Source: an uncultured Olsenella sp.
Lineage (GTDB): Bacteria; Actinomycetota; Coriobacteriia; Coriobacteriales; Atopobiaceae
Reading direction: 5' to 3'
Length of the DNA stretch: 64,000 nt
Assembly: GCA_900316105.1 (NCBI GenBank)
Contig: ONBR01000006.1
Coordinates: 1-64,000 of the forward strand
The position numbers were made by a program, and so were the translations under genes. The number at the start of each line of letters is the position of its first letter. The first letter of the stretch is position 1. Of this stretch, positions 53,664 through 63,323 are shown one piece after another. The notes under the pieces are model-generated. The model was not told where the DNA came from. It did no database searches and saw only the letters and a program-made list of their open reading frames with translations.

Positions 53664-54220
53664 TGGCTCTCTATGGATCAAAGGCAGGCTACGGAAAGGC
53701 CGTCAGAAGCTATGGCCTCGGCGGCCGCAATGGCAGCAGTGGCGGCTCGGGCATCCGCAACGGACTCCTGACCATCATCACCGCGGTCATCGTGATCCTG
53801 CTGGCTGTCTTGGCCGTACTCACCCTGACCACGGCAAACGCATCCAAGCGCCTGACCGACCGCCAAGCCAGCATGACGTCCGAGTCCTACCAGGCGGAAA
53901 GCGCGGCCCAGAACATGCTGGCCAACCTGGACGGGCAGCTGGCCCAGGCACGCAACTCCGGACAGAGCTCCCATGACGCCCTGCAGAGCATCGCCGCCAC
54001 TGCCACCACGACCCTGGCCCAGACCGGCAATGACCAGGTACAGGCACAGATTAGCGTGGACGGTTCCACCATCACCGCACACTACACGACCAGCTCGGGT
54101 CGCATCCTTGACGTGACCGTTCAAGTCAAGGATGACCTAACCTACGAGATCACCAGCTGGCTCGCCACCACCCAGGAAGACCAATCCACCGATACTCAGA
54201 ACCTGCTCGGTTCCAACTAA
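53663..54220 (+). CDS. Bitopic protein of the pilus operon (PilX-like position)
   Basis: 185 residues: a Gly/Ser-rich cytoplasmic start, one membrane helix at about 37-58 (LLTIITAVIVILLAVLAVLTL), a helical stretch with Gln/Ala repeats (YQAESAAQNMLANLDGQLAQA) and a small beta domain ending in NLLGSN. The layout of a helix followed by YxAExAAQ resembles the N-terminus of PilX/GspK-type minor pilins (YQAESAAQNM). It shares one base with its upstream neighbour and precedes pilT by 15 bases. Confidence 0.7.
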   Translation: MALYGSKAGYGKAVRSYGLGGRNGSSGGSGIRNGLLTIITAVIVILLAVLAVLTLTTANASKRLTDRQASMTSESYQAESAAQNMLANLDGQLAQARNSGQSSHDALQSIAATATTTLAQTGNDQVQAQISVDGSTITAHYTTSSGRILDVTVQVKDDLTYEITSWLATTQEDQSTDTQNLLGSN

Positions 54221-54235
54221 ACGAAGGGTAAGGAC

Positions 54236-55312
54236 ATGATGAACCTCGAATCCGTACTTCAGGACATGCTCCAAAAGAAGGCGTCCGACATCTTCGTGGT
54301 GGCCGGGCTTCCCCTGAGCTACAAGGCGGGCGGCCGTCAGGTACGTACCGACTCCGAGCGTCTGATGCCCAAGGACACCATGGATCTGGTCAAGCAGATC
54401 TATGCCCTGGCAGGCCGCGACGAGCGCCACTTCACGGAGAACGACCAGCACGACGACGACTTCTCCTTCTCCATCGCCGGACTGGGCCGCTTCAGGGCAA
54501 ATACCTTCCGCCAGCGCGGCAGCGCCGCGGCAGTCATCCGCGTCATCCCCTTTGGCCTGCCCGACCCCAAGGAGTACCACATCCCCGAGGAGATCCTGCA
54601 GCTGAGCTCCTACCAGAAGGGCATGGTCCTGGTGACGGGCGCCGCCGGCGCAGGAAAGAGCACCACCCTGGCCTGCATGATCGACCGCCTGAACCACGAG
54701 CGCGTGGGCCACATCATCACGATGGAGGACCCCATCGAGTACGTGCACAGTCACGGTACCTGCATCGTCACCCAGCGCGAGGTCCCCACGGACGTCGCCA
54801 CCTACGGTGAGGCGCTCCGCTCCGCCATGCGCGAGAGCCCCGACGTCATTCTTCTGGGCGAGATGCGCGACCAGGACACCATGCTCACGGCCGTCACCGC
54901 CGCCGAGATGAGCCAGCTGATCTTCTCCACCATGCACACCAACAGCGCCTCCAGCACCGTGGACCGCATCGTGGACACCTTCCCCGCCTCGCAGCAGCGC
55001 CAGATTCGCATGCAACTCTCCATCGTGCTCAAGGCAGTGGTCAGCCAGCAGCTGGTGCCCACCGTGGACGGTGGCGTGGTGCCCGCCTTCGAGATCATGA
55101 TCGCCAACACGGCCATCCGAAACCTCATTCGCGAGGAAAAGACCTACCAGATCGACTCCGTCCTGGCCGCATCCGGTTCGCGGGGCATGCGTACCATGGA
55201 CCAGTCGCTGCTTGCCCTGGTCAAGGATGGCGTCATCGACAAAAAGACGGCCATCCAGCATGCAATCCACCAGGATTCGCTGAAGAACCGTCTGAACGCA
55301 ATGGGACTGTAG
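54236..55312 (+). CDS. pilT: PilT-type secretion/retraction ATPase
   Basis: A 358-residue hexameric ATPase. The N-terminal PAS-like domain (SDIFVVAGLPLSYKAGGR) precedes the RecA-like core: Walker A GAAGAGKST (135-143), Asp box TMEDPIEYVHSH, GEMRDQDTMLTAVTAAE, the His box STMHTNSASSTVDRI, and the PilT signature AIRNLIRE (293-300) that marks retraction rather than extension ATPases. The C-terminal MRTMDQSLLALVKDGVI is typical. The Walker A has AAGA where most PilT have PTGS. It is the last gene of the operon, with a hairpin terminator after it; it is the only ATPase in the cluster. Confidence 0.93.
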   Translation: MMNLESVLQDMLQKKASDIFVVAGLPLSYKAGGRQVRTDSERLMPKDTMDLVKQIYALAGRDERHFTENDQHDDDFSFSIAGLGRFRANTFRQRGSAAAVIRVIPFGLPDPKEYHIPEEILQLSSYQKGMVLVTGAAGAGKSTTLACMIDRLNHERVGHIITMEDPIEYVHSHGTCIVTQREVPTDVATYGEALRSAMRESPDVILLGEMRDQDTMLTAVTAAEMSQLIFSTMHTNSASSTVDRIVDTFPASQQRQIRMQLSIVLKAVVSQQLVPTVDGGVVPAFEIMIANTAIRNLIREEKTYQIDSVLAASGSRGMRTMDQSLLALVKDGVIDKKTAIQHAIHQDSLKNRLNAMGL

Positions 55313-55340
55313 GCCGGACGCATCTGCAGGCCCCTCGTGA

Positions 55341-55402
55341 TGTGGCGAAGGGGCTACCCCTTCGCCACATTTTGTGTCGCAGGGGTAGCCCCTTTCGTCA
55401 CA
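55341..55402 (+). terminator. Double hairpin after pilT, GGGGTAGCCCC repeat type
   Basis: A perfect 13-bp hairpin (TGTGGCGAAGGGG, loop CTA, 55341-55369) followed by TTTTG acts as the pilT terminator. A second, slightly imperfect hairpin (55374-55402) of the same sequence type, TGTGTCGCAGGGG/CCCCTTTCGTCACA, follows. It belongs to the same group as the repeat at 25511-25575 and faces the decayed HAD gene on the other strand. Confidence 0.8.
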
Positions 55403-55445
55403 CACCTCAAGCAGGGGATGCTCCCTTGTTTGAGGTTTTTCTTTT

Positions 55446-55918
55446 CTAGGAGAAAAGCTGCTGCAGGGTGCGGGCTACGCCGTGGTCCACGTTTGGCCAT
55501 GCCGTCACGTGGGTCGCGGCATTCTTTACCTCGTCGATGCCGTTGGCCAGGGCGTCATCCAGGGCGATGGGTTCGCGGGGTAACGGATCAGTCAGGACCA
55601 ACAGGCCGTTGGCCATGGCGTCATCCAGGGCGATGGGCTTGCTATAGAGCCCCTGCCCTGCTCGTCCAGGACATAGGCGCCAGAATAGCTGGCGATGGGA
55701 CCAGTGAAGTCCAGGGCTTTTTGTATGGGATAGAGACCCTCGGGCGAGCGTGCCGACACCAGGCAGAAGGGCACGCCACGCTGCCGTAGCAGATCAAAGA
55801 CCGAGGCATCCTCTGCCATGGGGTGGTGCGCTGCGTCTACCAGCGTACCGTCCACGTCCGAAAAGACGGCACGCCTCTTTGAGCCGACTGAGCTGGCGCC
55901 CGAGAAATCGCTTGCCAT
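55446..55918 (-). pseudogene. Decayed HAD-superfamily (Cof-type) hydrolase
   Basis: The N-terminal part reads as a Cof-type HAD phosphatase: motif I AVFSDVDGTLVDAAHHP and motif II FCLVSARSPEGLYPI. After GPIASYSGAYVLDEQG the frame runs into a stop. In the shifted frame the sequence continues GLYSKPIALDDAMANG and then ALDDALANGIDEVKNAATHVTAWPNVDHGVARTLQQLFS, the latter resembling a Cof C-terminus (quoted landmarks: KNAATHVTAWPNVDHGVA). The cap domain and motifs III/IV (Lys, GDxxND) are missing, and PIALDDA-MANG/ALANG occurs twice. The gene therefore has a large internal deletion plus a frameshift. Confidence 0.75.
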
Positions 55919-55950
55919 GCTTTCGCTCCTGCACGATCGGAGGCTGGAGC

Positions 55951-56022
55951 GCTCTGTCCCTTTTGTCTCTGAGACAAAGTGCTCCGTCCCCAATGTCTCA
56001 AGTGCTCCGTCCCCAATGTCTC
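55951..56022. repeat. TTGTCTCTGAGACAA-type repeat with a tandem 23-bp tail
   Basis: GCTCTGTCCC, then TTTTGTCTC-T-GAGACAAAG, then two exact tandem 23-bp copies (55977-55999 and 56000-56022) ending GTCCCCAATGTCTC. This is the same core as in the spacer repeat at 31239-31501, 24 kb away. Its right end overlaps the stop codon of the aminotransferase gene (56021-56023). Confidence 0.85.
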
Positions 56023-57202
56023 ACTTGTACATGTTTGCCAGCTTCTCCCAAGCGGCCATGGAGTTGACGATGGTCTCGTAGCTCACGCAGTAGCCCACGC
56101 GGACCCAGCCCTTGCAGCCAAAGCTGTCAGAAGCCACGGGCAGGAGCTCCACGGACTTTGCCTTCTCGCAGAAGGCGTTGGCGTCGGGCTCCAGTGCCTT
56201 GACCCACAGGTAGAAAGCACCCTGGGGCTCGATGTACTCGTAGCCCAGCTTGGAGAGGCCCTCCGTCAGGGCCTTGCGGTTCTTTGCGTAGGCCTCGACA
56301 TCGCTGGGCATGCCGACACAGTCAGCGACGACGCGCTGGAAGATCGCAGGCGCGCAGACAAAGCCCAGCTTGCGGCCGGAGCCAGCAATGGCAACGACCA
56401 GGTCGTCGTGGTCGGGATTCGTGTCGGGCACCAGGACCCAGCCGATGCGCTCGCCAGGCAGGCTCAGGCTCTTTGAATAGGAGTAGCAGACGATAGTGCG
56501 GTCATAGATGGAGGGCACCCAGGGAACCTCGGCGCCATAGGTGATCTTTCGGTAGGGGTCATCGGAGATGAGGTAGATGCTGCTACCAAACCGCTCCTCC
56601 GCCTCATGGATGACAGCGGCGGCCTCCTCCAGGTTCTCCTTGGAGTAGATGGAGCCAACGGGGTTGTTGGGCGAGTTGATCACGATGGCCTTGGTGCGCC
56701 TGTTGATGGCGGCACGGAGGTTGGGGATGTCGATCTGGAAGGTATCCTCGTTGGCCATGACCTCCACGCAGGTGGCTCCGGCGGTCTCGATCCAGACGCG
56801 GTACTCGGGGAAGTAGGGGGCGATGACAATGACCTCGTCGCCAGGGTTCACCACGGCGTTGAAGCTGATGGACAGGGAGGCAGCGGCACCGCAAGTCATG
56901 TAGAGGTCGTCCGCCTGGTAAGAGGTGCCAAACTGCTCGTTCAGGGAGTTGGCCACGGCCTCGCGGACGAAGGGCAGGCCAGCTGCGGGGGTATAGCCGT
57001 GGAGCTGGACGGGCGGGAGCTTGAGAGATTGCTCGATGGACTCGCGGACCTCGTCAGGCGCAGGGATGGAGGGATTACCAATGGAGAAATCAAAGACGTT
57101 CTCCGCGCCGATCTCCTCACGGCGGCGGGCTCCGTAGGCGGCAATCTCGCGAATGGACGACTTTGCCGCACCGTAGTCGTAGCTCTTTTGGTTGATGGCC
57201 AT
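56021..57202 (-). CDS. PLP-dependent class I/II aminotransferase
   Basis: A 393-residue fold-type I aminotransferase, probably acting on amino acids such as aspartate or aromatic ones; the donor cannot be fixed from sequence. Landmarks are FDFSIGNPSIPAPDEV (about 38-53), YTPAAGLPFVREAVA, TCGAAASLS, INSPNNPVGSIYS, and the PLP Lys in YSYSKSLSLPGERIG. The ATG at 57202 has AAGGAGG upstream; an in-frame extension further upstream is not protein-like. The stop codon overlaps a dispersed repeat. Confidence 0.93.
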   Translation of the reverse strand: MAINQKSYDYGAAKSSIREIAAYGARRREEIGAENVFDFSIGNPSIPAPDEVRESIEQSLKLPPVQLHGYTPAAGLPFVREAVANSLNEQFGTSYQADDLYMTCGAAASLSISFNAVVNPGDEVIVIAPYFPEYRVWIETAGATCVEVMANEDTFQIDIPNLRAAINRRTKAIVINSPNNPVGSIYSKENLEEAAAVIHEAEERFGSSIYLISDDPYRKITYGAEVPWVPSIYDRTIVCYSYSKSLSLPGERIGWVLVPDTNPDHDDLVVAIAGSGRKLGFVCAPAIFQRVVADCVGMPSDVEAYAKNRKALTEGLSKLGYEYIEPQGAFYLWVKALEPDANAFCEKAKSVELLPVASDSFGCKGWVRVGYCVSYETIVNSMAAWEKLANMYK

Positions 57203-57486
57203 ATGTCCTCCTTGAGTGTAAGTTTTGGCACCTGAATATTGTACGCGCACGAGTGGTTGGGGAGGAATCTGTACCTGTTCGGTTACATGTATGGTTAATG
57301 GGAGTGGGACGGCAGGACAGGATGGCGCGCGGCGGGCCGGCGACCACCAGGGTCGATTTTTCTCGCGGAGGATGCAAAAAACCAAGCTTGGTGGTGAGTT
57401 TGGCCCTCCCCTAGCTCCCGGCAGCCCTCCTGCCACAGGTCAGCCACTCGCCGTGCCCCTCCACTAGCCCTACCACCCAGCCAGCT
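57203..57486. other. Gene-free spacer upstream of the aminotransferase
   Basis: The gap from 57203 to 57559 is 357 bases, including the ftsH terminator at 57487-57522. The rest shows no convincing gene. A block at about 57340-57420 stands out for runs of A/T (GATTTTTCTC, GCAAAAAACC) and the palindrome ACCAAGCTTGGT (57382-57393 area), with T6 following it on the minus strand. Short reading frames cross it, but none has a ribosome-binding site. A TACAAT near 57235-57240 on the minus strand could be the -10 for the aminotransferase; no -35 was seen. Confidence 0.4.
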
Positions 57487-57522
57487 CAAAAAAGAGCGCG
57501 GCCCCGACTGGGACCGCGCTCT
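57487..57522 (-). terminator. Terminator after ftsH
   Basis: AGAGCGCGG pairs with CCGCGCTCT, with further CCC/GGG pairing inside. It is followed on the minus strand by a run of six T, 38 bases after the ftsH stop. Confidence 0.9.
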
Positions 57523-57559
57523 GACTGAACGCTTGTCTTTACCCCGCTGACCGCGAGCC

Positions 57560-59659
<2,100 letters not shown>

Positions 59660-59696
59660 CTAGGGACTCCTCGCTTCTTTCTCTTTGATATGCGCA

Positions 59697-59723
59697 GCGC
59701 CTCGCACACGGGGAGCGAGGCGC
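59697..59723. other. Hairpin between hpt and ftsH
   Basis: A perfect 9-bp stem (GCGCCTCGC/GCGAGGCGC, 9-nt loop) lies between the hpt stop and the ftsH start. There is no T run on either strand, so it may attenuate or stabilise the transcript rather than end it. Confidence 0.4.
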
Positions 59724-59745
59724 GACACACACCATTTTCTGTCTA

Positions 59746-60300
59746 TTACTTGTTCGCGTATGCCTCAGGCTTGAGCACGCCCACGTAGGGAAGGTTCCGG
59801 TACCTCTCCGCAAGATCCAGGCCGTAGCCCACCACGAAGGCGTCGGGCACGTGGGTGCCCACATAGCGGGGCTTGACCGCGGGCCCCTGCCCCTCGGTGT
59901 CCTTGACCGTAAAGGCAGCAATCTCGATGGAGGCGGGTTTGCGGGCCTTGAGCATATTGATCAGGTAGCTCAGGGTAAGGCCCGAATCCAGGATGTCCTC
60001 GGCGATGATCACGTGGCGACCTTCAATATGTGTGTCCAGGTCCTTGACGATGCGGACGACACCGGAGCTGACGACGCCGTCGCCGTAGGAGCTCACGGCC
60101 ATGAAGTCCACGGCGCAGGGAATGGTGATGGCGCGCATGAGGTCAGCGGTAAAGACGAAGGCGCCGCGCAGGACGCAGACGATCAGGGGGTTCTTTCCCG
60201 CATAGTCGCGTGAGATCTCCGCACCGACGCGAGAGACGATCTCCTTGATGTCGTCCTCGCTCAGCAGTACTTCCTGTACGTCCGGATGTAGCTCGCTCAT
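59746..60300 (-). CDS. hpt: Hypoxanthine phosphoribosyltransferase
   Basis: A 184-residue purine-salvage enzyme that makes IMP/GMP from hypoxanthine/guanine and PRPP. Landmarks are VCVLRGAFVFTADLMRAI, VDFMAVSSYGDG, the PRPP loop VIIAEDILDSGLTLSYL, and the C-terminal DAFVVGYGLDLAERYRNLPYVG. The ATG at 60300 has GGGAG upstream at eight bases. It lies between tilS and ftsH as in many bacteria. Confidence 0.96.
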   Translation of the reverse strand: MSELHPDVQEVLLSEDDIKEIVSRVGAEISRDYAGKNPLIVCVLRGAFVFTADLMRAITIPCAVDFMAVSSYGDGVVSSGVVRIVKDLDTHIEGRHVIIAEDILDSGLTLSYLINMLKARKPASIEIAAFTVKDTEGQGPAVKPRYVGTHVPDAFVVGYGLDLAERYRNLPYVGVLKPEAYANK

Positions 60301-60385
60301 GAAATGATCTCCCTCGCGGCGCCTCTGGCGCCATGTGTCATGTGTACGCTGCCCAGTCACGTCATGGCCCGTGGCCTGCCGCAGG

Positions 60386-61921
60386 CTAGTCAACGTTTTG
60401 TCTTGTACCCACAATGCTTAATTCTAGCAGCTGTTTTGTCGCGGAAACGCAACGCACGCGCTCATCGGCACGGATGCCGACAACCCAGACGATCCTTCCG
60501 CGCGGATTCGTGCGGACAATGGGCACCGTGGCCCGGTCGGCGGCTGGTATCTTCGCCTCGTTCAGAAGGTCCGAGAGCTTCTTTGACTGGCCGTGCATGC
60601 CCAGGGGGCAGAGCACGTCACCCGGCTGGGCCGCATCCACCCACAGGCAGGCCTCGCCCTCCCCCTCCGCATGGCAGCCATCGGCGTCCAGGAGCACCGA
60701 ACTACCACTGAACTCCAGGCCATGCGCACGGGCGATGGCGGCGGGATCCCCACCCAGGGGCACGTCCAGCAGTCGCGCCGTGATGCTGCGGCCATCAGGC
60801 AGCTGGTGGGAGCCTGGCACACTCAGCCAGAAGGGCTCGATGACGTTGCCCGTCCCCTCCTGGGCGTGGGCCCGCATAAAGAGAAGCCCGTACTCCACGC
60901 GGCAGTCGCAACCCATGGGAGTGCTGGCGGAGCCGTGTCGGGCTGCCACCAGGCGCAGCACGGAGTCGATGTGACGGGACTCCAGACGGGCATCTGGTGC
61001 CAGCTCCAGCATGGCCATGCGGACCACACGCCGGGCAATGGCCACGTCCGTGGCGCCCAGTCGCATGGCGTCCAGGGCCACCATGCCCTCCTGCTTGCGG
61101 CGCGTCAGGTCCCGGTAGGCCTTGGTGGCCACACGGGTCAGGTAGGAGTCCTCCTCCGAGAGGATGTCGCAGGTGGTGGACAGGCTGGCGACCACGCGGG
61201 GGTTGCGCTCCCTGATGGGGGGCAGGACCTCGTGACGGACGAAGGCGCGCAGGTAGTGGGTATCGGCATTGGTGGCGTCCTCATGCCAGACGATGCCACG
61301 CATGCGCAGGAAGTTGCAGAGGTCCTCGTGGGTGCGGTCCAGGAGGGGCCGCACGATGCGATTGCGCCTGCGCGGGATGGAAGAAAGACCCGAGGCGCCG
61401 GTGCCACGGATGGCATTCATAAAGAAGGTCTCTGCGCGGTCGTCGGCCGTGTGGGCTGTCAGGATGCGGGCAGCCGAGCGCGGGGTGCCGAAGTCGCGGG
61501 AGAGCTCGTTTGCCAGCTGGTTGGCTGCGGCGTAGCGGACCTCGCGGCCCATGTTCTCCACGTTGGAGCCGGCCTTTGCGGCCCGCTCGGCCAGGCGTGC
61601 CACGTTGACGCGACGCACGGTGCAGGGGATGCCGTAGCGAGCGGATAGCTCGCGGACAAACTCCTCGTCCTCGTCCGCGTCGGTACCCCTGAGCTGGTGA
61701 TTCACGTGCAGGACGTGCAGGCGCTCCTTGCCGATGCGGGCCTTGCCTCGCCCGTCGTCGATGTCCAGGGTGGACGTGGCGGCCAGGACCAGCAAGGCCG
61801 TGGAGTCTGCACCGCCCGAGACCATCAGGACAACGGGGGCCCGCATCTCGGGGTCCTCCCGGCCTGACGGGCGCTCGAAGCGGCGCTCGGACGAAGCGTA
61901 TCTGCGCATGACGCTGGACAC
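60386..61921 (-). CDS. tilS: tRNA(Ile)-lysidine synthase
   Basis: TilS attaches lysine to C34 of the CAU-anticodon tRNA-Ile so that it reads AUA. The PP-loop SGGADST is at 35-41, followed by LHVLHVNHQLRG, and TAHTADDRAETFFMNAIRGTGASGLSSI, whose landmarks are HTADDRAET and RGTGASGL. The full 511 residues include the C-terminal TilS domains. The start is GTG at 61921, four bases after the pepT stop with AAGGAAGGA upstream; an ATG at 61909 is the alternative. Confidence 0.92.
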   Translation of the reverse strand: MSSVMRRYASSERRFERPSGREDPEMRAPVVLMVSGGADSTALLVLAATSTLDIDDGRGKARIGKERLHVLHVNHQLRGTDADEDEEFVRELSARYGIPCTVRRVNVARLAERAAKAGSNVENMGREVRYAAANQLANELSRDFGTPRSAARILTAHTADDRAETFFMNAIRGTGASGLSSIPRRRNRIVRPLLDRTHEDLCNFLRMRGIVWHEDATNADTHYLRAFVRHEVLPPIRERNPRVVASLSTTCDILSEEDSYLTRVATKAYRDLTRRKQEGMVALDAMRLGATDVAIARRVVRMAMLELAPDARLESRHIDSVLRLVAARHGSASTPMGCDCRVEYGLLFMRAHAQEGTGNVIEPFWLSVPGSHQLPDGRSITARLLDVPLGGDPAAIARAHGLEFSGSSVLLDADGCHAEGEGEACLWVDAAQPGDVLCPLGMHGQSKKLSDLLNEAKIPAADRATVPIVRTNPRGRIVWVVGIRADERVRCVSATKQLLELSIVGTRQNVD

Positions 61922-61925
61922 GTGC

Positions 61926-63194
61926 CTATCCTTCCTTTGCGGCGTCAGCGGGCGCCTGGGCGGCGTCGGGGCCAGCCGCGGCGTAGACTTTCACGAGCTC
62001 GGTCAAGACTGCCGTCTGGGCATCCATACCCTCCACGGTGATGTGCTCGTAGGGGCCGTGGTAGCCCTCGCCGCCCGAACCCAGATTGGGGCAGGGCAGA
62101 CCCATGAAGGAGAGCTGGGAGCCGTCGGTGCCGCCACGGATGGCGTTGACGACGGGGGTGACGCCGGCCTGGACGCAGGCCTTCTTTGCAAAGTCGATGG
62201 TGTACATGCAGCCCTTGATCACGGACTCCATGTTCTGATACTGGTCCTTTATGGTCAGGGTGACGGTACCCTCGCCCCACTCCTCGTTCATGGACTTCTC
62301 GATGTGACGGAGCGTGGCCTTGCGCGCCTCGAAGCTGGCAGCATCATGGTCGCGCACGATGTAGGTCATCGTGGTGGCCGTCTCGTCGCCGTTGATGCCC
62401 AGCAGGTGGTAGAAGCCCTCGTAGCCCTCGGTGTGACGGGGCGTCTCGAAGGGCGGCAGGGCGGAATTGACCTGGCAGGCCAGGAGGGCGGCGTTGACCA
62501 TCACGCCCTTGGCGGAGCCGGGGTGGACGCTGTGGCCGGTGATCTGGAAGGTGGCCTGGGCGGCGTTGAAGTTCTGGTACTGGATCTCGCCCTCCAGGTC
62601 GCCGTCCACCGTGTAGGCAACGTCGGCGTCAAAGGCGGGCACGTCAAAGTGGGAGGCACCGGTGCCGATCTCCTCGTCGGGGGTAAAGGCCACGCGGATG
62701 GGGCCGTGGGGGATGCCTTGGGTCAGGATGGTCTCCAGCATGGTCATGATCTCGGCCACGCCGGCCTTGTCGTCGGCGCCCAGGATGGTGGTGCCGTCCG
62801 AGGTGATGAGGGTACGACCCTTGAAGTCGGCCAGGGCCGGGAAGTCCTGGACCGTCAGGGTGCGGCCGGAGTCGCCCAGGGGCAGGTCCTTGCCGTCGTA
62901 GTCGGGGTGGAGCTGAGGGCGAATCTCGTGGTCGCAGAACTGCGAGACAGTGTCCATGTGGGCAATGAAGCCCAGCTTGGGGGCGTCCTCGTGGCCTGGG
63001 GTCGCGGGCAGCTTCGCAAAGACGAAGCAGCTGTCGCTGACGTTCACGTCCTGGATGCCTAGGCCGCGCAGCTCGTCTGCCAAGAGATTGGCAAGGTCGA
63101 ACTCGCACTGGGCGCTGGGGCAGTTGCCGTCGTTGGACTCGTCGCTCGGCGTGCGCACGACGACGTATTTGAGCAGGCGCTCGTATGCCTTCAT
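61926..63194 (-). CDS. pepT: Peptidase T (tripeptide aminopeptidase)
   Basis: A 422-residue M20-family zinc peptidase that removes the N-terminal residue of tripeptides in the cytosol. Landmarks are the metal His/Asp of GFIAHMDTVS (about 74-83), TTILGADDKAGVAEIMT, the FTPDEEIGTGASHFDV Glu, and IRGGTDGSQLSFMGLPCPN. The ATG at 63194 has AAGGAG about nine bases upstream. A 9-bp inverted repeat ends right at that site. It is the first gene of the pepT-tilS-hpt-ftsH series. Confidence 0.95.
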   Translation of the reverse strand: MKAYERLLKYVVVRTPSDESNDGNCPSAQCEFDLANLLADELRGLGIQDVNVSDSCFVFAKLPATPGHEDAPKLGFIAHMDTVSQFCDHEIRPQLHPDYDGKDLPLGDSGRTLTVQDFPALADFKGRTLITSDGTTILGADDKAGVAEIMTMLETILTQGIPHGPIRVAFTPDEEIGTGASHFDVPAFDADVAYTVDGDLEGEIQYQNFNAAQATFQITGHSVHPGSAKGVMVNAALLACQVNSALPPFETPRHTEGYEGFYHLLGINGDETATTMTYIVRDHDAASFEARKATLRHIEKSMNEEWGEGTVTLTIKDQYQNMESVIKGCMYTIDFAKKACVQAGVTPVVNAIRGGTDGSQLSFMGLPCPNLGSGGEGYHGPYEHITVEGMDAQTAVLTELVKVYAAAGPDAAQAPADAAKEG

Positions 63195-63209
63195 GTGGTG
63201 GTGCTCCTT

Positions 63210-63249
63210 CTGTTGGCGCTCGGGTGTTTTCGTTTTTCAACGCCAACAG
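63210..63249 (-). promoter_or_regulatory. Inverted repeat in the pepT leader, next to the ribosome-binding site
   Basis: CTGTTGGCG (63241-63249 side) pairs with CGCCAACAG (63210-63218 side) over a 22-nt AT-rich loop. On the minus strand the second arm runs directly into AAGGAG. This could be an operator or an mRNA hairpin affecting ribosome access. Confidence 0.45.
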
Positions 63250-63263
63250 GCTACCACTAGCGT

Positions 63264-63296
63264 GTGTGTCGCGGGAGGCTACCCCCTGCGACACAC
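63264..63296. repeat. GTGTGTCGC inverted repeat, GGTAGCCCC type
   Basis: Nine perfect outer pairs (GTGTGTCGC/GCGACACAC), continued inward by partly matching GGGAGG/CCCCCT around GGCTACC. It resembles the repeat groups at 25511 and 55341. It stands after the stop of the Ser-rich gene on the minus strand and may terminate it; no T run follows. Another GCGACAC lies just beyond (63304-63310). Confidence 0.6.
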
Positions 63297-63323
63297 GGTC
63301 CTCGCGACACGCAAAGGCACCCG

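Noticed and set aside
57295..57489. Short minus-strand frame in the spacer with protein-like stretches (THHQAWFFASSARKIDPGG region)
   Set aside because: No ribosome-binding site, odd composition, overlaps another short frame on the same strand, and no known leader-peptide pattern. Kept only as part of the unexplained block.
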